Below are positions 26,905 through 36,380 of a stretch of DNA of 64,000 nt, piece by piece. A program made the position numbers and the translations under genes. How positions within the stretch are numbered: the first letter of the stretch is position 1; the number at the start of each line of letters is the position of its first letter. The notes under the pieces were generated by a model. That model ran no database searches, had not been told where the DNA came from, and saw only the letters and a list, made by a program, of their open reading frames with translations. This DNA comes from Roseomonas alba (GTDB taxonomy: Bacteria > Pseudomonadota > Alphaproteobacteria > Acetobacterales > Acetobacteraceae). The stretch is taken from contig NZ_JAHYBZ010000008.1 of the NCBI RefSeq assembly GCF_019430885.1, forward strand, positions 1 to 64,000. The letters run 5' to 3'.

Positions 26905-27926
26905 TGCCCGACCCGATCGTGATCTGGGGTGCCGGCGCGATCGGCGGCACGATCGGCGCCTACCTCGCACAGGCGGGCCACGACGTGCTGATGGTCGACC
27001 GGGTGGCCGCGCATGTGGCCGAGATCCGCGCCGGCCGACTGTCGATCGAAGGACCGGTCGACAACTTCACCGTCGGTGCCGACGCCTGCACACCGGATGA
27101 ACTGCGCGGCCGGTTCGGCCGCATCCTGCTCGCCGTGAAGGCGCAGGACACGGCAGCGGCCACGCAGGCTCTGCTGACGCATCTGCACGAGGACGGCTTC
27201 GTGCTGTCGTGCCAGAACGGGCTGAACCCGCCGGTCATCGCCGATATCGTCGGCGCGCCGCGGACGCTCGCCGCGCAGGTCGCCTTCGCACCGGATTGGC
27301 TGGCGCCCGGACGCATCTTGCTCGGCAATCGCGGCCCCTTCGCGATCGGCGAGCTGGATGGGCAGGTGACACCCCGGCTCGAGGCGCTACTCGCCGTGTT
27401 GCGGGATTTCGAGCCCGGGGCGGAGATCACCACGGACATCTACGCGGATCTCTGGAGCAAGATGGCCCTGGCTGTGCTGCTGAAGGCCTCCGCCCTGACC
27501 AACGACACCATTGCGGACTTCATCACTCGGCCGGACATGCTCGACGCGCAGATCGCGCTGGTGCGCGAGGTGGTGGCCGTGGCGCATGCGCTCGGCCTGC
27601 ATCTGCATGCGTTCCAGCATTTCGACCCGGAAGCGTTCCCGCAAGCCGACACGGCGTCCCTGGCACGGATGTTCGAGGCGCATGCCACGATCCGGCGGGC
27701 CTCGGCGAAGCAGCGCAGCGGGATCTGGCGCGACCTCGCCGTGCGCAGGCGGAAGACGGAGGTTCCGGCACAGCTGGCGCCGATCCGCACGCTGGCGCGC
27801 CGCCATGGCATCGCGACGCCGATGATCGATGCGCTGGAAGAGCTGATCCTTCGCATCGAAGCCGGACAGGCGATGCCAGGCGATGGGCTGGAGACGACAC
27901 TGTCGCGCGTCGCCGCCTCCGGCTGA
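26904..27926 (+). CDS. Ketopantoate reductase family (ApbA/PanE-like) oxidoreductase
   Basis: A 340-residue NADP-type oxidoreductase. VIWGAGAIGGTIGAYLAQAG (about 5-24) is the Rossmann loop, LAVKAQDT and CQNGLNPP are the family's cofactor/substrate segments, and KMALAVLLKASALTN carries the central-helix lysine. It begins inside the SDR stop codon (TGATG). True PanE acts in pantothenate synthesis; placement in a catabolic group with an SDR argues for a different 2-oxo or 2-hydroxy acid substrate here. Confidence 0.85.
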   Translation: MPDPIVIWGAGAIGGTIGAYLAQAGHDVLMVDRVAAHVAEIRAGRLSIEGPVDNFTVGADACTPDELRGRFGRILLAVKAQDTAAATQALLTHLHEDGFVLSCQNGLNPPVIADIVGAPRTLAAQVAFAPDWLAPGRILLGNRGPFAIGELDGQVTPRLEALLAVLRDFEPGAEITTDIYADLWSKMALAVLLKASALTNDTIADFITRPDMLDAQIALVREVVAVAHALGLHLHAFQHFDPEAFPQADTASLARMFEAHATIRRASAKQRSGIWRDLAVRRRKTEVPAQLAPIRTLARRHGIATPMIDALEELILRIEAGQAMPGDGLETTLSRVAASG

Positions 27927-27936
27927 CCCGCGGCCG

Positions 27937-28905
27937 CTACTCCGCGCCGCGCTGCATCGGCTGCGCGCGATCCGCCCAGCCGATGCCGGTGTCGCGCGGG
28001 CGACGCCCTTCGACGGCGTAGATGCGCTGGATCTCCGACTTGATCGCGCGAACCAGGGCCGCGGCCCCGGGCATCGGCACGCGGTTGACCGGCAACACCA
28101 ACACCAGCGTGCGATCCATCCGCGGCTCGATGAGTTCTGCGGCCTGGAGACGATAGTGGGCGATCTCCTCCTGCAATGCCTTGGCGGGCAGGATGGACCA
28201 GCCTTCCCCGGCCTCCAGCAGCTTCAACAGGCTGTCGAGGCTGTCGACCTCCATGACCACGTCGAGCTCGATGCCCAGCCGCTGGGCGATGCCCTCCAGC
28301 TCCCCGCGATTGCCGAGCGGCCGGCTCGACAGGATGAGCGGCCGGTCCGCCAATTCCCGGAACGGAATGGTGGAGCCAAGCTTGCCGAGGCTCTTCGCAC
28401 CGACGAGGTGCAGGAACTGGGTGGCGACCGGCTCCGGGTTCAGGCGCCTCAGCGGCGGCTTGTCGAAGACGATGGCGATATCCAGCCGCCCATCCGCCAA
28501 CCACTCGACGAGATGTCCGCAGGATCCCTCGACGATGCGGAGCAGCGCGTCCGGATAGAGATCGCGCAGCGCGCGCGTGAGCGGCACGGCAAGCTGGCGG
28601 CTCAGAGCCGGCAGCAGGCCGATCGTCGCGCCGCGCAGCCGTCCACCGGCCTCGCCATCCAGGTCTCGCCGCATCTGGTCAATCTGATCGACGAACTCCG
28701 CGGCCCAGCGCGCGAAGCGCTCGCCCTGATCGGTCAGCCTCACGCCCCGGCCATCCCGATACAGCAGCTCGGTGCCGATATCGGCCTCGAGCTGACGCAG
28801 CGCGCGGCTCAATGCCGGCTGGCTCTGGCCGAGCACGGTAGCGGCGCGGGAGACGCTCCGCAGTTCCACGACCTTGAGGAACTGCTCAATGGCTCGCGTG
28901 TTCAT
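27937..28905 (-). CDS. LysR-family transcriptional regulator
   Basis: A 322-residue LTTR. The N-terminal winged helix (RAIEQFLKVVELRSVSRAAT...QPALSRALRQLEADIG, 4-44) and the two-lobed ligand-binding domain (about 90-300) are complete. It ends 10 bases from the convergent KPR-like stop and follows the iclR-type gene on the same strand. Probably controls part of the surrounding catabolic region; its target site is not identified. Confidence 0.9.
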   Translation of the reverse strand: MNTRAIEQFLKVVELRSVSRAATVLGQSQPALSRALRQLEADIGTELLYRDGRGVRLTDQGERFARWAAEFVDQIDQMRRDLDGEAGGRLRGATIGLLPALSRQLAVPLTRALRDLYPDALLRIVEGSCGHLVEWLADGRLDIAIVFDKPPLRRLNPEPVATQFLHLVGAKSLGKLGSTIPFRELADRPLILSSRPLGNRGELEGIAQRLGIELDVVMEVDSLDSLLKLLEAGEGWSILPAKALQEEIAHYRLQAAELIEPRMDRTLVLVLPVNRVPMPGAAALVRAIKSEIQRIYAVEGRRPRDTGIGWADRAQPMQRGAE

Positions 28906-28969
28906 GACGATCGACTATGCATGACAGTCGCATGCCGCGCCAGACCGCCGCGCGGCATGGTGCAGGCGG

Positions 28970-29743
28970 TCACCCAGGTCCGATGCGTGGCGTGTCCATA
29001 CGAAGATGGCGACACACCGCATTCCTGATCAGGCCGAAGAGCATCTCGTGCCTGGCGGCGACTATGTCGGACAGTGTCGACACCGCCACCGCCATCGGGC
29101 CCATGCGGCCGAGCGGCGGCAGCAGGACGTTCACGCCCCCGATCCCCGTCTCCATCTTGTCGATCGCGACCGCATAGCCGCGCTGGCGGATGATTGCGAT
29201 TTCATCCATCAACGCCGGCAGGTCGATCCGATAGGCCGGGTTGCGTTCCTCCGCATTGAGTCGGCGAACGAGCCGGCCGATCTGCCGGTCAGGTAGCGTC
29301 GCCATGAACAGGTTGCCCATCCCGGACCGACCGAGCGGCCGCACCGTGCCACGCCGCGTCCTCGGCCGGTCTGCTTCACGGGCCGCGAGCGCGTGGATAT
29401 GCCGGACGGTGAGCCCGTTCAGCGCGCCGAGCAGCACCAGTTCGCCGGTCGCCTCATGCACCTCGTTGAGCAGGCGGATGAGCGCGCCGTCCTCGAACAG
29501 CTGCGCCTCGATCCATGATCCAAGCAGCGTGACCCGCGAGGTCGGCGCGTAACGCCGCGTCGCCGCATCCATGTCGCAATAGCCCCGCGCCACCATGCTG
29601 CGCAGCAGGGCCGAGCTGCTCGACTGCGGCATGCCGAGGGCCCGCGCGACCTCCATCACGCTGACCGGCCGCCGCACCTCGTCGAAATACTCCAACAGGT
29701 CGAGCGTCCTACCGACCGACTTGATGACACGATCTTCCACCAC
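28970..29743 (-). CDS. IclR-family transcriptional regulator
   Basis: A 257-residue IclR protein. N-terminal helix-turn-helix: RTLDLLEYFDE...VMEVARALGMPQSSSSALLRSMVARGY (12-55). The C-terminal effector domain follows, with the GSGMGN-like RSGMGNLFMATLPD and the conserved ending IRQRGYAVAIDKMETGIGGV. It starts with GTG at 29743. Divergent from the SDR/TctC gene group on the right, it is the likely regulator of that group and possibly of itself. Confidence 0.9.
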   Translation of the reverse strand: MVEDRVIKSVGRTLDLLEYFDEVRRPVSVMEVARALGMPQSSSSALLRSMVARGYCDMDAATRRYAPTSRVTLLGSWIEAQLFEDGALIRLLNEVHEATGELVLLGALNGLTVRHIHALAAREADRPRTRRGTVRPLGRSGMGNLFMATLPDRQIGRLVRRLNAEERNPAYRIDLPALMDEIAIIRQRGYAVAIDKMETGIGGVNVLLPPLGRMGPMAVAVSTLSDIVAARHEMLFGLIRNAVCRHLRMDTPRIGPG

Positions 29744-30062
29744 GCCCAGCAGTATATTCCGTTAGCGGATATAGGCAGCACAAATGTGATGCCTGCATTC
29801 ACGCCTGCGTTCCAGCTTGATCGCCTTTGGCCCCGGGACATACTCGCGCTCCAGGGAGTTCGCTGATCCACGCGCTGACCGGGCCTTTGACTGCTCGAGA
29901 GGGCACGGCGCGTCGCACGGATGCTGCTGCGGAAAGGGCGCGATCGCGCACCCCCTCGATTGCCTGCACCGCCGCGCCATGCCGCGCGACCGCAGCGGCT
30001 TGCCGCTGCGCTGCGTCGGCCTGCGTCTTCGTAAACCGCGCCTGATCGCTCAAGGAACAGAA
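29744..30062. promoter_or_regulatory. Divergent promoter region with candidate IclR operator
   Basis: The 319-base gap between the iclR-type gene and the rightward SDR/TctC genes. At 29753-29773 TATATTCCG-TTAG-CGGATATA forms an imperfect AT-rich inverted repeat just upstream of the iclR GTG, a good place for autoregulation. No open frame here has a ribosome-binding site; frames continuing into the SDR gene from 29817 lack SDR homology. The repeat assignment is by pattern. Confidence 0.4.
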
Positions 30063-30851
30063 ATGCCGCCACGCCTCGACAACAAGGTCGCCTTCATCAC
30101 CGGCGCCGGCATCGGCGGCATCGGCGCGGCGTCGGCCGCCGCCTTCGCGCGCGAAGGCGCGCGCGTCGCCGTTTGCGACATCCTGCCCGAACGTGGCGAG
30201 GCGACCGTCGACGAGATCCGGGCCATCGGCGGCGAGGCGATCTTCGTCCAGGCCGATGTCTCGAAGGACGACGAGGTGCGCGCCGCGATCGGCCGCACGG
30301 TCGCACAGTTCGGCGCACTGCACGTGCTGATGTGCTCGGCCGGCGGTTCGATCGCCGAGGACGACTTCATCGCCGATGTCGATCTCTCCGTATTCGAGCA
30401 CACGATGCGGCTTGACCTGCTCGGCACCATGCTCGCCTGCCGCCACGCGATCCCGGAGATCGCAAAGGCCGGCGGCGGCTCGATCGTGAACATGTCCTCC
30501 GGTGCCGCGCTGCGCGGTGCGAGCCCGGCCCATGTCTACACCGCGGCGAAGGGCGCGATCATCTCGCTCACGCGCGCTCTCGCCGGCACCTATGCCAAGG
30601 AGGGCGTGCGGGTGAATGCGATCGCCGCCGGGCGGATCCTCAGCAAGCGCATCCTCGACAGCATCGGCGCCCCGGGGCAGGCCGGTCCCGTGCCCGACCG
30701 CCAGGACGCGGCCGGTCGCCTGAAGGACTACCCCTTCTGGGTCGGCGGGCCAGAGGACATCGCCAGCATCGCGCTCTTTCTCGCATCAGAGGAGTCGAAG
30801 ATGATCACGGGTGCCACCATTCCCGCCGATGGCGGGCGTTCGGCCTATTGA
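30063..30851 (+). CDS. Short-chain dehydrogenase/reductase
   Basis: A 262-residue SDR with TGAGIGGIGAASAAAFA (nucleotide loop slightly longer than usual), CSAGGS, catalytic S in NMSSGAA, and YTAAKGAIISLT. ATG 30063 (MPPRLDNK) follows AAGGAAC; the frame is open to 29817 but without homology. The following TctC gene starts 1 base after the stop, so they are one operon with the CMD gene and the next TctC gene. Confidence 0.9.
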   Translation: MPPRLDNKVAFITGAGIGGIGAASAAAFAREGARVAVCDILPERGEATVDEIRAIGGEAIFVQADVSKDDEVRAAIGRTVAQFGALHVLMCSAGGSIAEDDFIADVDLSVFEHTMRLDLLGTMLACRHAIPEIAKAGGGSIVNMSSGAALRGASPAHVYTAAKGAIISLTRALAGTYAKEGVRVNAIAAGRILSKRILDSIGAPGQAGPVPDRQDAAGRLKDYPFWVGGPEDIASIALFLASEESKMITGATIPADGGRSAY

Positions 30852-30852
30852 G

Positions 30853-31824
30853 ATGACGCCCGTCACGCGGCGCATCGCGCTCGCTCTCGGCACCGCCGGC
30901 CTGGCCGCACCGGCCCTGGCGCAGGACTGGCCTTCCCGGCCCGTGCGCATCGTCGCGCCGGCCCCGGCCGGCGGCGCCAGCGACATCTATGCCCGCATCT
31001 GCGCCCAGCGGATGAGCGACATGACCGGCAGGCCCTTCATCGTCGAGAACCGCGCCGGCGCGGCGGGACGCATCGGCCTCGAGAACGTCGTGCGCTCGGC
31101 GCCCGACGGCTACTCGCTGCTGCTCGGCTCCTCGGCGATCGCGCTGGCCAGGGCGCTCTACCCCAATCTCGGCTATGACCCCGTGGGCGACCTGACGCCG
31201 ATCGCGCTGATGGCCCGCACGCAGCAGATGATGGTGGTGCCCGCCGCGCTGCCGGTCACCGATGTGCGCAGCTTCATCGCCTATGCGAAGGCACGGCCGG
31301 GCGAGCTCGCCTATGCCTCCTCCGGCGTCGGCAACCCGCCCCACTTGGCCGCCGAGCTGTTCAACGCCATGGCCGGGCTGACCATGACGCATGTCCCCTA
31401 TGGCGGCGACACGCCGGCGCTGATCGATATCATCGCGGGGCGCGTGCAGATGTATTTCGGCTCGGTCGCGCCGGCGCTGCCGCATCGCGAGGCCGGCCGG
31501 GTGCGTGCGCTCGCCGTCACCGGCCCGACACGCGCCCGCTCGGCACCGGACGTCCCGACCATGCAGGAAGCCGGGCTGCCCGGATACAACGTGTCCGGCT
31601 GGTTCGGGCTGCTCGCGCCGCGCGGCACGCCGCGCGAGATCATCCTCCGCCTCAACGAGATGATGACGCGCATCATGGCGATCGAGGAGGTGCGCGCGAC
31701 GCTGGAACGCGGCGGCGCCGACCCGGCCGATCCCGCTCTCCCGGTCATGGAACAGGCGATCGTCGATTCCACGCGCCTGATCGGCGAGGCAGTCCGCATC
31801 GCCAACATTCGAGCAGAGGGCTGA
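30853..31824 (+). CDS. TctC/Bug-family periplasmic solute receptor (3 of 7)
   Basis: A 323-residue receptor. Signal peptide MTPVTRRIALALGTAGLAAPALAQ, then DWPSRPVRIVAPAPAGGASD, VENRAGAAGRIGLE and MTHVPYGGDTPALIDIIAGR. It starts immediately after the SDR stop and is followed after 4 bases by the CMD-family gene. Probably samples the compound processed by these cytoplasmic enzymes. Confidence 0.9.
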   Translation: MTPVTRRIALALGTAGLAAPALAQDWPSRPVRIVAPAPAGGASDIYARICAQRMSDMTGRPFIVENRAGAAGRIGLENVVRSAPDGYSLLLGSSAIALARALYPNLGYDPVGDLTPIALMARTQQMMVVPAALPVTDVRSFIAYAKARPGELAYASSGVGNPPHLAAELFNAMAGLTMTHVPYGGDTPALIDIIAGRVQMYFGSVAPALPHREAGRVRALAVTGPTRARSAPDVPTMQEAGLPGYNVSGWFGLLAPRGTPREIILRLNEMMTRIMAIEEVRATLERGGADPADPALPVMEQAIVDSTRLIGEAVRIANIRAEG

Positions 31825-31828
31825 CGCC

Positions 31829-32395
31829 ATGCGCCTTCCGGACGCGGATCCCACCCAGTCGCCGGAGCTGGAAGCGGCTTACGCCGAATTCCGCCGCACC
31901 CGCGGCATCGTCTCCAACATCATGAAGTCCTTCGCGCATGCGCCGGAGGGGTTGAACGCCATCGTCGGGCTCGGCGGCTATTGCCGCTACGGCACGGCGC
32001 TCAGCGAACTGCAGAAGGAGATCGTCATCCTCCTCACCGGCCGCGGCATTGCCTATGCCTGGCACCACCACGCGCCGCTGGGACGCAAGGCGGGGCTGAA
32101 CGAGGCGCAGATGGACGCGATCCAGGCCGGCCTCGTCCCACCGGGCCTGTCGGAAGCCGATACGGCACTCGCCGAGTATGTGCTCGCCTACACCGCGTTG
32201 AAGGGCGTGCCGCAGGAGGTCTTCGACCGCCTGCTGCGGCACTTCAACCCGCGCCAGCTGACTGACGTCAACATCATCGCCGGCTACTACCTGATGATCG
32301 CAGCCAGCATGATCGGCATGGAGGTGCAACCGGATCCGACTGACACGATCCGCGATGCCGTCTCCTTTCACGATGCGGCCCACACACCGTCCTGA
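31829..32395 (+). CDS. Carboxymuconolactone decarboxylase (AhpD-like) family protein
   Basis: A 188-residue protein of the CMD/AhpD fold. The conserved core is YGTALSELQKEIVILLTGRG...YAWHHHAPLGRKAGL (about 51-90), with the usual EW.HH region read as YAWHHHAP. The AhpD CxxC pair is absent, so peroxidase-coupled disulfide chemistry is unlikely and a decarboxylase or isomerase-like role is more plausible. It lies between two TctC genes in one operon. Confidence 0.8.
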   Translation: MRLPDADPTQSPELEAAYAEFRRTRGIVSNIMKSFAHAPEGLNAIVGLGGYCRYGTALSELQKEIVILLTGRGIAYAWHHHAPLGRKAGLNEAQMDAIQAGLVPPGLSEADTALAEYVLAYTALKGVPQEVFDRLLRHFNPRQLTDVNIIAGYYLMIAASMIGMEVQPDPTDTIRDAVSFHDAAHTPS

Positions 32396-32422
32396 ACAGC
32401 CTGCAGCAGGGAAACGAGACCG

Positions 32423-33397
32423 ATGCGCATCGCCCGCCGCCATGTCCTCGCAGGAACCGCCGCTGTCCTGGCATCGCCAAGTCTAGCATCCGCGCAGGCG
32501 GTCTATCCGTCGCGCCCGATCCGCGTGATCGTTCCCTTCGGCGCCGGCGGAGGCACGGATATCCTGGTCCGCATCCTCGAGCCGCATGTGTCGCGCAGCC
32601 TCGGCCAGCCAATGGTGATCGAGAACCGGCCGGGCGCCGGCGGCATCGTCGGGACCGAGGCAGTCGCGCGATCCGATGCGGATGGCTACACGCTGCTGGC
32701 GCTCGATTCCACCTTCTGCATCAACCCCGGGCTCTTCCCGACGCTGCCCTATGATCCGGCGCACGACTTCGCGCCGGTCGCGATCCTCGCCAATGCGCCG
32801 ATCGTGCTGCTTGCCCATCCGACGGTGCCTGCGCAGACCCTGCAGGAGCTGATCGCGCTGGCGAAGGCACGGCCCGGCGCGCTCGCCTACGCCTCGGGCG
32901 GCAACGGCGCGCCGACGCATCTCGGCGGCGAGATGTTCAAGACGGCCGCGGGCGTGGACATCACCCACCTGCCCTATCGCGGTACCGGGCCGGCCATGAA
33001 CGACGTCATCGCCGGGCATGTGCCGCTCGCGGTCAACGGGCTGAGCGCCTCCCGCCCGCATATCGTCGCCGGTCGCGTGCGCGCGCTGGCGGTGACGGGC
33101 GATGCACGGGCCACTGCCTTCCCCGATGTGCCCACCTTTGCCGAGGCCGGGGTGCCGGGCGTCGACATGTACACCCATTGGGGCGTGCTGATGCGGGCCG
33201 GCACCCCCGATGCGATCGTCCAGAGGGTCTCGGCCGCGCTCACCGAGGCGGTGATGCGCGATGATCTTCGGCAGCGCCTGAACGACCTCGGCTTCGTGCC
33301 CGCCGGCGGCGGTCCGGCCGCCTATGGCGAGACGATCCGCCGCGAGACGGCGCGCTTCACCGAGGTGATCCGCGCCGGCAACATCCGGCCGGACTGA
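32423..33397 (+). CDS. TctC/Bug-family periplasmic solute receptor (4 of 7)
   Basis: A 324-residue receptor with signal peptide MRIARRHVLAGTAAVLASPSLASAQ, then YPSRPIRVIVPFGAGGGTDI, ENRPGAGGIVGTE and DITHLPYRGTGPAMNDVIAG. It closes the SDR-TctC-CMD-TctC operon. GGAAACGAG upstream is a fair ribosome-binding site. Confidence 0.9.
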   Translation: MRIARRHVLAGTAAVLASPSLASAQAVYPSRPIRVIVPFGAGGGTDILVRILEPHVSRSLGQPMVIENRPGAGGIVGTEAVARSDADGYTLLALDSTFCINPGLFPTLPYDPAHDFAPVAILANAPIVLLAHPTVPAQTLQELIALAKARPGALAYASGGNGAPTHLGGEMFKTAAGVDITHLPYRGTGPAMNDVIAGHVPLAVNGLSASRPHIVAGRVRALAVTGDARATAFPDVPTFAEAGVPGVDMYTHWGVLMRAGTPDAIVQRVSAALTEAVMRDDLRQRLNDLGFVPAGGGPAAYGETIRRETARFTEVIRAGNIRPD

Positions 33398-33401
33398 CGG
33401 C

Positions 33402-33761
33402 ATGGTTCGACCGGGCTGGATCGCCGCGCTGAGGGTGACGCTGCCGGTGCAGACGGTCGCATCGTTCGTGACGCAGAGCCTTCCCGCCATCGCGTCGATG
33501 ATGGCGGCCGAGACGAGCCTTCGGCCGAAGATGATCGGTAAGCCGGCGTCGGTCATCGCGCCGGGCACGGTGTTGTTCCCGCTTGCGGACGCCGGCGTGC
33601 CGGCGCGCTCAGGGCCGGTGCGGACATTGCCGCTCGGCAACATCTTCGCACTGCTGATCGCCGCGACCAGTCGTTGGAGTGCGTCCTTCGCCGCCGTCAC
33701 GGTGGCGTCGATCCCGCCGCTGCGACCGGCGGTCATCCTGCCCGCGCCGATCCGCGACTGA
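33402..33761 (+). pseudogene. Truncated MFS transporter remnant
   Basis: A 119-residue open frame whose start (IAALRVTLPVQTVASFVTQSLPAIAS) and GTVLF...PVRTLPLGN resemble the first helices of a major facilitator transporter. Length is about 30% of a full protein (about 400) and hydrophobic stretches are broken by Pro and charged residues (for example SLRPKMIGKPAS). It reads as a decayed N-terminal fragment that kept an open frame. A real small membrane protein is less likely. Confidence 0.5.
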
Positions 33762-33789
33762 CCTTCGCTCACCGACGGAGCCCATTGTC

Positions 33790-34608
33790 ATGTTGACCCC
33801 TTCCATGTCCTTCCTGCGCACCAGCGACGGTATCCGGCTCGCCTATCGCGTGGACGACTTCAGCGACCCCTGGCGGGACAACCCGGTGCCGGTGCTGATG
33901 CTGCACGCGGCCATGGGCGCCTATCGGCGCTGGTACGCCTGGCTGCCGATCATCGCGCGGCGCTTCCCGGTGATCAGCCTTGAGCTGCGGGGGCATGGCG
34001 CGTCGGACGTGCCGCCTCCCTCGCTGCCCTTCAGCCTGGAGCGCCTGGTGCAGGATGCACGCGAGCTGCTCGACGACCTCGATGTCCCGCGCGCCCACGT
34101 CGTCGGCCTGTCGGCCGGCGGCTATGTCGGCCAGCGCCTGGCCATCGAGGATCCGCAGCGCGTCGCGACGCTCAGCCTGTTCGCCTCCACGCCCGGGCTG
34201 CGCGGCACCCAGGCAGCGGGATGGCCGGAACGCATCGGCGCGATGGGGCTCGAGGCGTTCATGCGCGCGACCGCCGCGGACCGCTTCGGATCGGATGCGG
34301 ATCCGGCGCTGGTGGACTGGTTCTGCCGGCAGACCGGCAGCAACGATCCCGCCTATCTCGGACGCTTCGTGACCCACATGGCCAGCCGCGACTGGTCCGC
34401 GGACCTGCCGCGCATCACCTGCCCGACATTGATCGTGGCCCCCGGCCATGAACCGATCGGCAGTAGCAACCACTACGAGGCGATGGCCGCCGCCATCCCT
34501 GATGCGGAACTCGTTGTCTTCGAGGGCATGCCGCACAACATCGGCGACGCCGCGCCGGAGCGCTCGGCGCGCGAGGCGTTGCGCTTCATCGAGGAGCGCG
34601 GCGCATGA
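33790..34608 (+). CDS. Alpha/beta hydrolase
   Basis: A 272-residue alpha/beta-hydrolase-fold enzyme: HAAMGAYRRWY (oxyanion region, about 34-44), LRGHGASD (about 66-73), nucleophile elbow GLSAGG with serine near 115, and catalytic histidine in MPHNIGD near 252. Relatives hydrolyse esters, enol-lactones or C-C bonds. ATG 33790 follows GGAG by 9 bases. Its stop overlaps the next SDR start by 4 bases (ATGA), so hydrolysis and oxidation are genetically coupled. Confidence 0.87.
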   Translation: MLTPSMSFLRTSDGIRLAYRVDDFSDPWRDNPVPVLMLHAAMGAYRRWYAWLPIIARRFPVISLELRGHGASDVPPPSLPFSLERLVQDARELLDDLDVPRAHVVGLSAGGYVGQRLAIEDPQRVATLSLFASTPGLRGTQAAGWPERIGAMGLEAFMRATAADRFGSDADPALVDWFCRQTGSNDPAYLGRFVTHMASRDWSADLPRITCPTLIVAPGHEPIGSSNHYEAMAAAIPDAELVVFEGMPHNIGDAAPERSAREALRFIEERGA

Positions 34609-35360
34609 CCGCCGCACCCACGCGAACCGCGATCGTCACAGGCGCCGCCCGCGGAATCGGTCGTGCCATCGCCCTGTCCCTCGCCCAGCAGGGCCACGCC
34701 ATCGCGCTCGTGGATCTGCGCGAGAAGGACCTCGCGCAGACCGCGCAGGAGGTCGCGGCACTCGGCGTCGATGCCATGCCGATCATGGCCGATACCAGCG
34801 ACTACGAAGCCGCCCGCCGGCATGTCGCGGACGTCGCCGCGCGCTGGGGGCGCATCGACGTGCTGGTGAACAATGCCGCCGTGCCGCAGCCCAGGCGTAT
34901 CCTCGAGATCACCGAAGCCGAATGGGATTCCGGCATGGCGGTAAACCTGAAGGGCTACTTCAACTGGAGCCAGGCGGTTGCGCCGGTGATGCTCGCCGCG
35001 GGCGGCGGACGCATGATCAACATCTCCTCCGTCTCCGCCAATACCGGCCCGCGCATCTTCTCCGTCAGCCGCTTCGCCTACAGCACCGCGAAGGCCGGCA
35101 TTCTCGGCATGACGCGTGCCTTGGCGCGCGAGCTGGCGCCGACCATCGTTGTGAACGCCGTCTGCCCCGGCGCGATCGAGACAGAGCGGACGCGCGCCAA
35201 TCTCGGCACACATCTCGATCACGTCATCAGGGAAACACCACTGGCACGCCTTGGCACGGCGGAGGACATCGCCGTCGTCGTTACCTTCCTGGCCACCGCA
35301 ACGCCCATGTACATGACCGGAGAAGTCATCGACGTGGATGGCGGCGCGAACATCAACTGA
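34605..35360 (+). CDS. Short-chain dehydrogenase/reductase
   Basis: A 251-residue classical SDR: TGAARGIGRAIALSL (11-25), NNAAVPQ (about 87), S in NISSVSAN and YSTAKAGILGMTRALARELA. The C-terminal TGEVIDVDGGANIN is the normal SDR ending. Translationally coupled to the hydrolase upstream and followed after 10 bases by a TctC gene. Confidence 0.92.
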   Translation: MTAAPTRTAIVTGAARGIGRAIALSLAQQGHAIALVDLREKDLAQTAQEVAALGVDAMPIMADTSDYEAARRHVADVAARWGRIDVLVNNAAVPQPRRILEITEAEWDSGMAVNLKGYFNWSQAVAPVMLAAGGGRMINISSVSANTGPRIFSVSRFAYSTAKAGILGMTRALARELAPTIVVNAVCPGAIETERTRANLGTHLDHVIRETPLARLGTAEDIAVVVTFLATATPMYMTGEVIDVDGGANIN

Positions 35361-35370
35361 AGAGGCTTCG

Positions 35371-36345
35371 ATGACCGATATCAGCATCTCGCGCCGCGCG
35401 GCGATCGGCTCCGCGCTGGCCGGCACGTTCGCCCGACCGGCTCTCGCCCAGGCCTTCCCGGATCGGCCCATCCGCATCGTCGTGCCCTTCTCGGCCGGTG
35501 GCGGGACGGACATCGCGGCGCGCGAGGTCGGTCGCCGCATGGCAGAGACGCTCGGCCAGCCCGTGGTGATCGAGAACCGCAGCGGCGCCAACACCGCGAT
35601 CGGCGCGGAGTATGTCGCGCGATCCCGGCCCGACGGCTACACGCTGCTGTTCACCAGCGGATCGACCATGCTCGTGGCGCCGCTGCTGATGCGCAACCTG
35701 TCCTACAAGCTGTCCGACTTCACGCCGGTAGGCATGGCGCTCGAACAGTATTTCGGCCTCGGCGTGGCGCCGCGCGCCGCTGGCAGTATCCCGGAACTGG
35801 TCGAGAAGGCGCGCGCCAGGCCCGACAGCATGTCCTTCGGCCATACCGGCACCGGGGGCGTCGGCCATCTGCTCGGCGAGAAACTGATGGCGGCGACCGG
35901 CACGCGAATGGTCTCGGTCCCCTATCGCGGCTTTCAGCAGACAGTGACGGACATCCTCGGCGGCCAGCTCGACATGACCTTCGAGGGCATCCACAACATC
36001 GTGCCGTATCACCGCGACGGGACGATCAAGCTGCTGGCGCTGGCAAGCCCCGAGCGCGCGCCGCCACTGCCCGAGGTGCCGACCTTCAAGGATGTCGGAT
36101 ATCCCGATCTCGCGGTGAATGCTTGGCTGGCTTTGTTCGCGCCGGCCGCGACACCCGCGCCGATCATGGCGACGCTGAACCAGGCACTGGTTGCGGCGGT
36201 GGAAAGCCCATCCTTCCGCGAGCATGCCGCGAGCCAGGTGCAGAACGCGCGCAGCAGCTCGGTGCAGGAGATGTCGGACTCTCTCGCGCAGCAGGTCGAG
36301 GTCTGGCGCGGCATCATCGCGCCGCTGAATCTTCAGCTCGACTGA
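35371..36345 (+). CDS. TctC/Bug-family periplasmic solute receptor (5 of 7)
   Basis: A 324-residue receptor. Signal peptide MTDISISRRAAIGSALAGTF...LAQ, then FPDRPIRIVVPFSAGGGTDI, ENRSGANTAIGAE and MVSVPYRGFQQTVTDILGGQ. I chose ATG 35371 after AAGAGG; the frame is open a little further upstream in the SDR gene. Co-transcribed with the hydrolase, SDR and following TctC. Confidence 0.9.
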   Translation: MTDISISRRAAIGSALAGTFARPALAQAFPDRPIRIVVPFSAGGGTDIAAREVGRRMAETLGQPVVIENRSGANTAIGAEYVARSRPDGYTLLFTSGSTMLVAPLLMRNLSYKLSDFTPVGMALEQYFGLGVAPRAAGSIPELVEKARARPDSMSFGHTGTGGVGHLLGEKLMAATGTRMVSVPYRGFQQTVTDILGGQLDMTFEGIHNIVPYHRDGTIKLLALASPERAPPLPEVPTFKDVGYPDLAVNAWLALFAPAATPAPIMATLNQALVAAVESPSFREHAASQVQNARSSSVQEMSDSLAQQVEVWRGIIAPLNLQLD

Positions 36346-36380
36346 CACGTAGCCCGGTCCCCACAGGAAGGAGAGCAGCG

